Assembly (NCBI GenBank): GCA_949775045.1
Contig: OX459103.1
Location: forward strand, 3,485,701 to 3,549,700
Direction: 5' to 3'
From: Metridium senile
Taxonomy: Eukaryota > Cnidaria > Anthozoa > Actiniaria > Metridiidae
Length of the DNA stretch: 64,000 nt
Below are positions 10,740 through 21,081 of the stretch, piece after piece. The notes below the pieces were generated by a model that made no database searches, was not told where the DNA came from, and worked only from the letters and a program-made list of their open reading frames with translations. A program made the translations under genes and the position numbers. How positions within the stretch are numbered: the stretch's first letter is position 1; each line of letters begins with the position of its first letter.

Positions 10740-11000
10740 GTTATAGGGGTTGGTCGAGTTATAGGGGTTTATTTACAGATATAACAATCACAATCCTAAT
10801 TAAAACTGTGATTGTTATCAAACCTAATAGAGATACTTTATTTTGGAAAAAGAAAACGTAATCGAGTTATAGGGGTTGATTGTCTAATAGGGGTTTATTT
10901 ACAGATATAACAATCACAATCCTAATTAAAACTATGGTTGTTATCAAACCTAATAGAGCGACTTTATTTTGGAAATATTATAGGGGTTGGTGGTCTCATA
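10740..11000. repeat. Tandem duplication of about 115 bp
   Basis: Two units containing TTTACAGATATAACAATCAC and the phrase GAGTTATAGGGGTT, with a partial third end. Confidence 0.75.
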
Positions 11001-11155
11001 GGGGCTTATTTAAAAGAGATAATTATGAAGGATCCTTGTCAATGTCTGGCTATGCATGTGATTGACGTTAAATTGGCGGTCGTTTAATGGAGGTTTGGTC
11101 GCCTTATGGAAGGTTTTCAAGTGTACGTTTGCTATACAACCACAAACAAATTATT

Positions 11156-12330
11156 TCGAAGATTAATACTGACATGCATCACCATCATTGTCAGAATCAT
11201 TACCATTATCATCCTCAGAATCATCACTATCAATGTCATCATCATCATTATAATCATGAACACCACCATCATCACCATTTATAATCATCACTATCATTAT
11301 ATTATCATTACAAATATATCACCCCCATCAGTCATCATCATCATCATGAACACCACCATCATCACCATTTATAATCATCACTATCATTATATTATCATTA
11401 CAAATATATCACCCCCATCAGTCATCATCATGAACACCACCATCATCACCATTTATAATCATCACTATCATTATATTATCATTACAAATATATCACCCCC
11501 ATCAGTCATCATCATCATCATGAACACCACCATCATCACCATTTATAATCATCACTATCATTATATTATCATTACAAATATATCACCCCCATCATTGTCA
11601 TTATCACAATCATTGTCATTAGAATCATCATCACGAACACCATCATCATTACTATTTTTCATCACCATCATTATCATCACAAATACCCCTCTCTCCCTCC
11701 CCCTCCCCATCATTATCATCATCACTATCATTGTCATTAGAATCATCATCACAAACACCATCACCATTACTATTTTTCATCACCATCATTATCATCACAA
11801 ATACCCCTCTCCCCCTCCCCATCATTGTCATCGTCATTATCATCATCACTATCATTGTCATTAGAATCATCCCGAATAATATCATCATCATTGTAATCAT
11901 CATCATCGGTGTATTTCAATTATGCCCATGCCATTACCATCACAACTATCATCATCACTATCATCATCATCATTAGAATCATCCCGAATAATATCATCAT
12001 CATTGTAATCATCATCAGTCGGTGTATTTCAATTATGCCCATGCCATTACCATCACGACTACCATCATCACTATCATTGTCATCATTTGAATCATCCCGA
12101 ATAATATCATCATCATTGTAATCATCATCATCGGTGTATTTCAATTATGCCCTTGCCATTACCATCACAACTACCATCATCACTATCATTGTCATCATTA
12201 GAATCATCCCGAATAATATCATCATCATTGTAATCATCATCATCGGTGTATTTCATTGTCATTGCAATTATGCCCACGCCATGACCATTACCATCACAAC
12301 TACCATCATCATTATCTCCATTGAAAAAGG
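11156..12330. repeat. (ATC)n-rich compound minisatellite
   Basis: CAT/ATC trinucleotides are organised in higher-order units. A unit of about 90-115 bp recurs four times at 11230-11600. Another of about 115 bp with the phrase GGTGTATTTCA recurs four times at 11900-12260. Open frames here (Ile/Thr- or His-rich) are produced by the repeat and are not genes. Confidence 0.9.
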
Positions 12331-12725
12331 CGGCTGTGAGATCATCATGGTTTTTAATTCGATTATCAGGAGCTACATATCTATCTGTTGTATAGAAAAG
12401 CTATCAAACTCATTAAAGTAAAAGTAAATTAGTAAAGTAAATTAATTTAATTAGTCATGGGAAATTTACAAAAGCAATCACAACCGTGGAGGTCGTATGC
12501 CTTTACAATGTAAAGTTTCCATGATCTCTAATTTTTAATTAATGTTATCAATTTCTTTATAATGTTGTTTAGCTAAATGTCTGTCTTTGAATATAGAAGA
12601 ACAGGTGTCACCATTAAAAGAATTCAACAAATCTGATTAGTCCATAAGGGATTATTTTAACCGAAACTCATTTAGTGTTATTGTTACATGCCTGAAATCC
12701 TTTATTGTTTTCACTTTGAATTTCA
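12331..12725. other. 3' flank of A1; no gene seen
   Basis: The last 90 bases (around TTACATGCCTGA) are shared with the 3' flanks of the copies at 21082 and 30179, so the duplication unit includes flanking DNA. Confidence 0.6.
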
Positions 12726-14114
12726 CTAACTTTCAATGTCATTAATTTCTTGAATTTCTTTAGCTGCCTGACTGTCTTTTTTATCGATGTCACTCTGAGC
12801 TTTCTCCAAATCATCCTGGAAAGCTATGGCAAGCTGACGGACGTTTCGGCGGGATTGCTCAATGGTTGGATTCTCTTGTAAGTAGTTGTACAGGTCGCTC
12901 CTTGTCTCTTTGATTTGCAACATGTAAGTAGCACATACATCGTCGAGAGCCACCCACTTAGTGTAGTACATAATAGCTTTCTTCTTGAAAGAATTGGATA
13001 GCCAAACTTTTAGACGTTTTTCTTCCGTTAACTTCATCGCTGTCTCGATCTGTCTCTTTACGTCCTCACCACCGAGAGATTCGCAGTGAGTTTTCATCTG
13101 CTTCCAAAACAACGCGGCGTTCATCATAATGGCAGATAGGGATTTCAAAGCACCAATGGAATTGTGCAGCGCTTCGATGGCTATTTGTGCCAAACTTGCA
13201 TCATCTCGGCAGTTCTTAATCCGTTCAGCAAACTCGATGCACTGTTGGTTTGCTTTTCGCCTGAGTTCTCGCTGCTTTTGCATATTTTCCATGTGTTTCA
13301 TTTTCTCCTGGTTGGCCTTGTTCATTTTGTCTTTATGCACTGAGCTGTCACCAATCTCTCCAAGTTTTGTCAATACTGCTTTTGGATCCAGAGACGCTGC
13401 TGATACTCCTGCATCAAGTACCTTACCTAACGTATCTGTTAGTTTGCCCATGAAGCTCGTTTGCTTATCATAGGCTTCATCTTCTCGCTTTTGTGCCTCT
13501 CTGTAATACGTTTCAGCATTTTCTTCGTCCTTCATCGCGTCTTTTTGGAGCTCTTCTGCTTTCCTTTTCCCTATTTCGAATTCTTGTTGTTCCTTTCGAA
13601 ACCTTTCTTTCTCCTTTTCTTCAGTGCCTTTTGCAGTTTGAGTGTCTTCCAAGGCAGATATAACATCGGTGGTAGCTGCCTCGAACTCATTGTGCAGATC
13701 TTCTGAAGCTTTTGCCATCTTCTCAGCTAACGTAGCTAGACCAGATAGAGTCTCCAAGGCCATTTCCTCTAGACCATCCAAGAGATACTCATAAGTACCT
13801 TGTAATTCTTGCAAAACATCTCTTGATGTGACCTTAAAGCTGTGTACAGTCACCGCTGATTTATCGGCAAGCTTAGTAATCTTGTAGCCAACACGCTGGA
13901 CCTTGATTTGAAGCTCGGTGTTACCAGCAACGCCATTGTACGCCACACGGATGAAGTTTCCGAGTTTTCCAAGATCAGCGACCAGACCTTTCAAGTCTAC
14001 AGACCCCAGAAGCGCATCTCTGGTTTGTATAACCAAAGCAGTACTTGCATCAGGGATTTTGTCAATGGAGAAGACCTCTCCGTTGATTTCGATATCTTTC
14101 TTAACAAGAGCCAT
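12726..14114 (-). CDS. Type A long coiled-coil protein (A1), single exon
   Basis: An intact 462-residue frame with an ATG at 14114 in good context. There is no signal peptide. Residues 1-100 form a predicted helical and beta head (LVKKDIEINGEVFSIDKIPD). Residues 100-160 are helical. Residues 160-220 and 258-305 are highly charged coiled-coil arms flanking a Gly/Ala/Leu-rich tip at 220-256. A helical C-terminal part follows, with an FWKQMKTHCESLGG motif near 336. The order helix, arm, tip, arm, helix and the FW-containing helix also occur in the type B proteins, so A and B are probably distant relatives. Resemblance to XaxA/HBL-type alpha pore formers is an inference from layout only. The paralogue at 21082 is nearly identical and was duplicated together with its promoter and 3' flank. 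Confidence 0.8.
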   Translation of the reverse strand: MALVKKDIEINGEVFSIDKIPDASTALVIQTRDALLGSVDLKGLVADLGKLGNFIRVAYNGVAGNTELQIKVQRVGYKITKLADKSAVTVHSFKVTSRDVLQELQGTYEYLLDGLEEMALETLSGLATLAEKMAKASEDLHNEFEAATTDVISALEDTQTAKGTEEKEKERFRKEQQEFEIGKRKAEELQKDAMKDEENAETYYREAQKREDEAYDKQTSFMGKLTDTLGKVLDAGVSAASLDPKAVLTKLGEIGDSSVHKDKMNKANQEKMKHMENMQKQRELRRKANQQCIEFAERIKNCRDDASLAQIAIEALHNSIGALKSLSAIMMNAALFWKQMKTHCESLGGEDVKRQIETAMKLTEEKRLKVWLSNSFKKKAIMYYTKWVALDDVCATYMLQIKETRSDLYNYLQENPTIEQSRRNVRQLAIAFQDDLEKAQSDIDKKDSQAAKEIQEINDIES

Positions 14115-14290
14115 GTTCGATTCTACGTCAAAGAAATGAACGAGTGGCTAAGCCTTTTCTCGGAACCAGCTTATAAATCATATGCCACGTGGTACTTCTC
14201 AGAACTGTTCTACTTCACAGAAATCTATATTTATCTGCGATTCGGGGAAAACCCTACTAAATACTTCATAAACATACGACTTGAAAAAAG
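14115..14290 (-). promoter_or_regulatory. Conserved A-gene promoter region with CACGTG E-box
   Basis: The about 175 bases upstream of A1 are conserved upstream of A2 and A3. They hold CACGTG at 14186-14191 and a TATA-like TTTATAAG on the minus strand near 14168. Conservation through duplication alone could explain the match, but the E-box is intact in all three copies. Confidence 0.5.
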
Positions 14291-14599
14291 ATGACGGGTG
14301 AACGGAAGCAAAGGTCATTGATATGTCTGGCGGAAAGACACTCTTTAAGAATATTTAAGATAGAAGATTTCAAAACTTTTTTAAAATAATATTAGTGATA
14401 TATAGGCTTATATTCAACCTTCAAAGGGCATTTGAAAGTAACAGTTTTGTTTTCATTCTGTCTTAGGGGGGAACCCCTAATAGCAATATAATCGACATGC
14501 GATATTCCAAAAGGTCAATTGACAGGAATACATTGCATAAAAACTTACTATCTATGTCTTACCAATATACTGAATATTCAGGCGAATCGTGATGTAAGT
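14291..14599. other. No gene seen
   Basis: AT-rich spacer between the A1 promoter and the repeat block starting near 14600. Confidence 0.4.
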
Positions 14600-16500
14600 T
14601 TGTTAATATACGACTCTCTATAAACCGGCACACAAACATAAATACAGCTGGGAGTGACCACCCAGGGGGGAGGAGGGTGGGGAGTGAGTTAATACCACAC
14701 AAAAACAATCAGAAAACGAAAGGATCGTCCTTATTCGATACCTTAACAAATCCAAAATATGTCGAAATTCATTATTTTCAATTTTGATACCCTAAAAGAT
14801 ACCAAACTGCTGGGGTTTTACGCCTAAAAAGATATGAAGAGCATACTCAATACATGTACCCCCCCCCCCCCCCCCCCTGGGTGTTTGACAGTATAATGAC
14901 AGAAATGCCAAAATGATATCCGGCTTACTGAACGGGAATCTTCCCAGAAGATTAGAATGGAATGTAATTATTAGTATTTCTTGGAAACGACACGTGTATA
15001 AGCAATATTTATTTGGTCAGAAAATGCACAACCAGAATTTTTTATTTAGTAAAAATGGCTTTGAATTCAATTTTGAAAACAACAAACGTATCTAAAGCAA
15101 ATAAATGTAGTTCAAAAAATGTGCAACATTTTTTCTTATTTAAATACAATATGTCCTTATTAATTGGAGAAGGCATTTATTCTAGATATTTTTCTCAATG
15201 AAAATTCATTACCGAGAAAAAAGGATTTATGTTTATTTCATACAACAAAAATGATAAATTTAATATACGACTCTATATGTTAATATATGACTCTCTATAA
15301 ACCGCCACACTAACATAAAGACAGCTGGGAGTGTTGTGTGATCGCCCAGGGGGGAGGAGGGTAGGAGTGAGATAATACCACACAAAAACAATCAGAAAAC
15401 GAAAGGTTCGTCCTTACTCGATACCTTAACAAATACAAAATATATCAAAATTCAATATTTTCAATTTTGTTACCCTAAAAGATACAAAATTGATGTTTTT
15501 TACGCCTAAAAAGATATGAAGAGCATACAATACATGTACCCCCCCCCCCCCCCCCCCCCTGGGTGTTTGACAGTATAATGACAGAAATGCCAAAATGATA
15601 TCCGGTTTACTGAACGGGAATTTTCCCAGAAGATTAGAATGGAATTTAATTATTATTATTTCTTGCAAACGACACGTGTATAAGCAATATTTATTTGGTC
15701 AGAAAATGCACAACCAGAGTTTTTTATTTAGTAAAAATGGCTTTGAATTCAATTTTGGAAACAACAAACTTATCTAAAGCAAATAAATGTAGTTCAAAAA
15801 AAATGTACAACATTTTTTCTTCATGATTTAAATACAATATTTCATTATTAATTGGAGAAGGCATTTATTCTAGATATTTTTCTCAATTAAAATTCATTAC
15901 CGAGAAAAAATGATTTTTTTTACAACAAAAATTATATATTACTCTGACCTTTACTGTTGAAGTCACGATTTCTACTTTAATGAACAATGTGGTTTTTCCC
16001 TACACGTGTGCTTATTCTTTCATGACTAGTAAATGAGTTAATGTCAACCACAAATAGATACAATTATAGCGGAGGATTCAATGTATTTACCACTAAAATA
16101 TTTCGCAAATAACTTCTCATTTTTTATTTCAAAAATGGATAAAAAACTGTCTTGATTCTGCGAAATGGTAGATTGTGATCAATGATCGCCCAGGGGGGAG
16201 GGGGGGGGGGTGGTGAGTGAGATAATACCACACAAAAACAATCAGAAAACGAAAGGATCGTCCTTACTCGATACCTTAACAAATATAAAATATGTCGAAA
16301 TTCATTATTTTCACTTTTGATACCCTAAAATATACCAAATTGCTGTTGTCTTTTTTACCCATGAGAAGATACGAAGAGCATACTCAATACATATACCCCC
16401 TCCCCTCCCCTCCCCCTTCAGGGTGTGTGACAGTATAATATGGCAGAAATGCCAAAATGATATCCTGCAGTGCTTACTCAACGGGAATTTTCCCAGAACT
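14600..16500. repeat. Three tandem copies of a roughly 650-bp non-coding unit
   Basis: Copy 1 (about 14600-15225) and copy 2 (about 15262-15920) align along their length (CCCAGGGGGGAGG, GAAAACGAAAGGATCGTCC, a C run, GGGTGTTTGACAGTATAATG). A shorter third copy spans about 16185-16505. Each contains a C run just before GGGTGT. Short frames inside are repeated and not credible as genes. Confidence 0.85.
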
Positions 16501-16924
16501 TTAGAAATTTTAGATTGTGATCAATGACCAAAAGATCTTGAATATTGGTCTTCGCTTTTGCAAAACGTATGATTTATCTATTGAGAACAAATGTAGTTTA
16601 AAAACGCACAGCAAAACGTTTATCAATATTTAGATATACGAAAGTATCTCCGTATCTCCTACAATATCTTCAGGAAAATAACACGTTTTCCAATCGCTTT
16701 TTTCCACGAAGATGTATTTTTAGAATATTGCCGATGCGTTCAATTCTCGGAATTAGCTGTCAATCAAACCGACAGTCCAATCAAACAACATTTTTGTGTT
16801 CTAGAATGTTAGTTTTATTATTAAGTTACGCATCACGATTGTCCTTATAAGGAAAAGAAAAAAATCCCTTGGAAATGAGGTGAAAACAAAAGGTTATGCT
16901 AGATCTCGAGAGCGTCAGAGTAAC
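16501..16924 (+). other. Upstream region of B2
   Basis: Presumed promoter and 5' UTR of the plus-strand gene at 16925. No core promoter motif is clear. Confidence 0.4.
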
Positions 16925-18358
16925 ATGGCGATCACACAGCCCAAAGTATTTTCTAATTGTTTCGATCAAGTACAAAATGCCTGCGTCGCTGTACAAAATG
17001 GCAACGCCAAAAAAGCAGCCGCAATTATAACATCTTTGAAAAAAGATGCCAAAACGTTACAAAGAGAATCCCGGAGATGCTACGAAAGTCTTGAGCGTTA
17101 CAGTGCAGAAAAAGAATGCGAGATGGAAAGAATGACTTCACAGATTAACGTCCTATACCACCAAGAACGCGACTTGGACAAACAGAAAAGAGACCTGAAC
17201 ACAAAAATACAAGCCTTGGAAAGTCGTCAATCAAGTGAGTATTCATCTCTTGCGGAAGCTCGAACGCGTTACGACAGAGCAGAGAGGGACCGTGAAGATG
17301 CTCAAGAGGAGTATGACAGATTCAAAACATTTTGCTGGGTACCGATCGTTGGCCAGATCCTGCTGATACGAGAACTGATCGAAGACTATTCAGGACAAGC
17401 ACGAAGAGCAGGAAATGATATGAGGTATTATCAAAATAAATGTGACGAGGCTGAAAGAGAAATCGCTGATTTGAAACATGAAATTACAGTGGTAAGATAT
17501 AGCCTAATAAAGGGATGCGCAATACTCCAGTTTCGAGATCTCTTTTACTCAGTGTTGGCCTCAATTGTGTGTAAAATATGCAGAAATTTAGATAAAACTC
17601 GTGAGATTTCGATATATATTTTTATTGTCTTCTATGCTCACAAATCTCTTTCATTTGCACGGACTGTTACTGAACAAAAGAATATATTACATGGTTTTGA
17701 GGCTAACACTGAGTAAAAGAGATCTCGAAACTGGAGTATTTGTTTTTTGATGAGGAGATGTAACAATTTGCTAGATCCATGCAGACACTCAGTTTGCAAT
17801 GTACTTGTTGATTATGTAGATTACTCGATATGTTTGATGGATGGATGGATGGATGGATGGGTGGATGGATTGATTGATGGATTGATTGATGGATTGATTG
17901 ATTGATGGATTGATGAAATGAATGATTGATGCATTGATGAATTGAATGATTGATACATTGATGATTTGAATGATTGATGAATTGATTGGTTGATTAATTG
18001 ATTGATGAATTGATTAGTTGATGAATTAATTGATTGATTGATTGATTAAAGAATTGATTGTTTGATTGATGAATTGATTGATTAGTTGATTTTTTTATTG
18101 ATAAATTAATTGATGCATTGATGAATTGAATGATTGTTGCATTGATGAATTGATTGATTGATTGATTGATTAATTGATTGGTTGATTAATTGATTGATTG
18201 ATGAATTGATTGATTGATGAATTGATTGGTTGATAAATTGATTGATTTGTTTATTGATTGATTGATGCATTGATCCCAGGTGGATGGATTGATTCGTTGA
18301 TAAATTGATTGATTGATTGATTGATGGATTGATTGGTTGGTTGATGAATTGATTAATG

Positions 18359-18409
<51 letters not shown>

Positions 18410-18797
18410 GCATTGGTTGATTGATTTCTATCTTCATCAATCTTTGTAGGCTGAGATGTGGATTAGTGCAAAAGAATACAATATCAAAACCCTTAAACAA
18501 GATAGAACTGTTCTTCACCAACAACTAGGCGACTCTAAAGAAACAGCAGTGTTTATTCTGGAGGCTACCAATTTCTGGGAAGATATATCTTCCCTCAGTG
18601 ACAGCGCCTCGCTAAAGACAGACCGTGTTGAGAAGATATTAAGCTTTGCTGCTAAACAAAATCAAGTAAAGATATTAAGAAGCAATGGAACCAAGACTTT
18701 GGTAGGATCGTTCAAAGATTGCTGGATGGAAATCGAAGACATGATCAGAAGCAATGATCTGGTATTTGCTGTTGAGAACCTGAGCCTTGATTATTGA
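16925..18797 (+). CDS. Type B coiled-coil protein, short form (B2), two exons
   Basis: Exon 1 (16925-17491) and exon 2 (18450-18797) join in phase 0 (ACAGTG|gtaaga ... tctttgtag|GCTGAG) to give 304 residues. The paralogue B1 has its exon junction at the matching place. The ATG at 16925 is chosen because it aligns with the B1 start; an in-frame GTG upstream is not needed. Residues 1-130 and about 155-189 are charged helices flanking a hydrophobic tip CWVPIVGQILL near 136-146. Exon 2 shares FWEDISSLSDSASLKTD and GTKTLVGSFKDCW with B1. The protein stops shortly after LVFA, where B1 continues into a hydrophobic tail, so B2 is soluble or truncated. The 958-bp intron is largely a GATT-type microsatellite. 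The gene is divergent from A1 and convergent with A2. Confidence 0.75.
17826..18440. repeat. (GATT)n/(GATG)n microsatellite in the B2 intron
   Basis: About 600 bases of GATTGATT and GATGGATG units with decay. It ends only about 10 bases before the exon 2 acceptor, close to the polypyrimidine tract and branch region. Confidence 0.95.
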
Positions 18798-19219
18798 ATT
18801 GAATAGGTTAATAAACAAAGAATAATTTTCGTAGTTCTGATCAAGAAGGGGACATTGAGATCGAGAAAAACTAAATAAGCGCCACGATTCGAGTAAATAC
18901 GGTATGAACCAAAAATTGTTTTTTGAATTACTATTTCAGATATTACTTTTAAAATAGAAAGTACAGCTATTTATAATATATAAATATAGAGATTAAAAGC
19001 TAAAGTAGGACCAGTATAGATAATTAGAGATTTAACTAGTTTTTTAGTAAATTGATATTTTTAATGTATTCAGCTTATAATTTCCTTTATTATATGGCTA
19101 CGATAGTACGCGCGCTCTGATTGGCTGATTTCTGTCAAGACCTCGGTCTGATATTTTCCCCTACAGACCTCACGCTCGGTTAATAATCCTTTACCATCTA
19201 GTTTGTATATTTTGTCTAT
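18798..19219. other. No gene seen
   Basis: AT-rich 3' flank of B2 with no recognised element. Confidence 0.5.
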
Positions 19220-19860
19220 ACGATATGTACATGATGCTTGCAACCAGTGCTGTATATAATTTGCTTATATCTTTAATAAACACATTGACAACAATATTCT
19301 TAACGTCTCCATCTTATAGCGAGAAACAAGTGTTCTGCATATCACTAGCAAATATTATCACAGGTAGCCCAAGCTATGCATTTGTATGTTTTCAGGCCAT
19401 TTGCTTCAATATTGAATGATTTATGAAGGGACGCTGGGGAACAACAGCCATAAATCACTCAATATTGAAGCAAATGGCCTGAAACTTCACAGGAATTTAA
19501 AGAAAAACACAACACACAGTTAGAGATGTTTATTTTTATTGCATTTTAAATATTTCATCATATTGCTAAAAAAAACATACAAATGCATAGCTTGGGCTAC
19601 CTGTGATATTATATGAATTCGCATGTCTATATAGACCCTATCTATAAAGAGCAAAAGAACGCGAATAAGCACTACAAACAAGGAATTGATGGTGAATTGA
19701 ATTGTCAATAAAATGTACCTTCCTTACATGGAACATATAAATCAGTACTGTATATGTAAATTGCATATATATTTAATAAAAAATATTAAAAAATATATAT
19801 TCTTAACGTCTCAGTCCTATAGCGAGACACGCTGAGTTCTACACATCAAATGCAAATATT
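19220..19860. repeat. Nested foldback with flanking direct repeats
   Basis: An inner palindrome (19393-19483, AGGCCATTTGCTTCAATATT and complement) lies inside a second inverted pair (about 19349-19393 against 19571-19613, GGTAGCCCAAGCTATGCATT). These in turn lie between two similar direct segments of about 110 bp (19245-19360 and 19746-19862) that share TTCTTAACGTCTC and TATAGCGAGA. Confidence 0.75.
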
Positions 19861-19867
19861 ATATTAA

Positions 19868-19925
19868 TAACACCGTAAAAACATTTCAACGTTTCGAGCT
19901 TTAGCCCTTATCTGAAATTTAAGAA
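19868..19925 (-). ncRNA. Degenerate hammerhead-ribozyme-like motif
   Basis: The minus strand reads AGATAAGGGCTAAAGCTC then GAAACGTTG, followed by TTTTTACGGTGTTA. Stem-loop II (GGGC-TAAA-GCTC) and the GAAA box match the motifs at 45221 and 55018. The first core box is mutated, so activity is unlikely. It is probably the end of a Penelope-like or retrozyme copy. Confidence 0.45.
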
Positions 19926-20109
19926 AGTCACAAGTTTCAATCACTTTTTCTAAAGAAATAAATGTGATATTCTATATCTCGTTTAAACTGAAATTTTAAA
20001 AGATCACTAGTTTCGACTGCGCTTTCTAATGAAAGCAATTGACCGAATGTCAATTCACTTTCAAAAATAAAAACCTTATCTAAAAATGATACGTTTTGTT
20101 GCTATGAAT

Positions 20110-20511
20110 ATAGACGACTTTCATAAATGGCCGCCACTAATTATCATAATTTTTAAAATTGATGTTTTAAGGAAAAGAAAGCTATCATATTATAGGCATT
20201 CACCATATTAACAATAACTTGTCAAAGTTTGAGAAAAAATGTTTAAATTTGCAAGAAGCTATAAGAGTTTAAAAAATCAGAAAAACACCAAAACAAGGCA
20301 TCAAAGGCCTCAGCAGAAAATTACATACAAATCTCTACATTTTTCATTGAGCATAACTTCTTTGGTATTTTAGCCAGGGCATCAACAGCTTCCAAACATG
20401 CCTATTTCAGGTGGTTCTTTCATATGACAGTGCTAAAATATTAAAATATCTGTTTACTTGAAAAATCATTTTCCAGTACATATTATGGTATTTATGAAAG
20501 TGGTCTATAAT
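20110..20511. repeat. Probable MITE of about 400 bp
   Basis: ATAGACGACTTTCATAAAT at the left is matched by the complement of ATTTATGAAAGTGGTCTAT at the right. The interior is AT-rich with no coding potential. Confidence 0.6.
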
Positions 20512-20771
20512 TCCATTGAAGCTATTTGGAATCAATATTATTGAGATTTGTATGTTTTCAGTGAAATGTCTCCTTTTTACACCCTTTTGTAATTCTCATA
20601 ACTTCTCAAGAATTTCATATTTTTTGTATTATTATATTATACGTTTTAAAACGTTTGAGACAACAATATTAAATTATTGAGAGGAATATGAGAATGTCAT
20701 TTTCTCTAGTTTTAAATTAATGTTCTTAAGTACATGTCCGGCTTTGAAAAAAAAACCACCATATCTTACCA

Positions 20772-20950
20772 TAGCCTCCTCCGCAGGCAACTCTTTTCCT
20801 ATTATTTTTGTTTTGGGCTTCCTGTGTTAACTACATGGTAGGACGCGAGGAGACTGGAAGTCATTCTCCCTCGGCCCGCCCGTTGACACAGGAAGCCCAG
20901 AAATCCGAAAAATCCGATAACTTGGGAAGGGATGCCTGCGGAGGAGGCTA
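20772..20950. repeat. MITE with 9-bp target duplication (Mutator-like)
   Basis: The ends TAGCCTCCTCCGCAGGCA and complement are flanked by ATCTTACCA on both sides (20763-20771, 20951-20959). A perfect 9-bp duplication is characteristic of Mutator-like elements. Confidence 0.85.
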
Positions 20951-21081
20951 ATCTTACCATTACATTTAAAGATTTACATAAATCTGATCAGTCCATATCG
21001 GATTACTTTCTTTTAGGCAATTATCATTTTGTGTTATTGTTACATGCCTGACATCCTTTATTGTTTTCACTTTGAATTTCA

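Noticed and set aside
11087..12420. His-, Ile- and Thr-rich open frames
   Set aside because: They are translations of CAT/ATC trinucleotide repeats, open on both strands.
13129..14294. Plus-strand frames opposite the A genes (also at 21485-22627 and 30555-31097)
   Set aside because: Shadows of the minus-strand genes; conserved only because the coding strand is.
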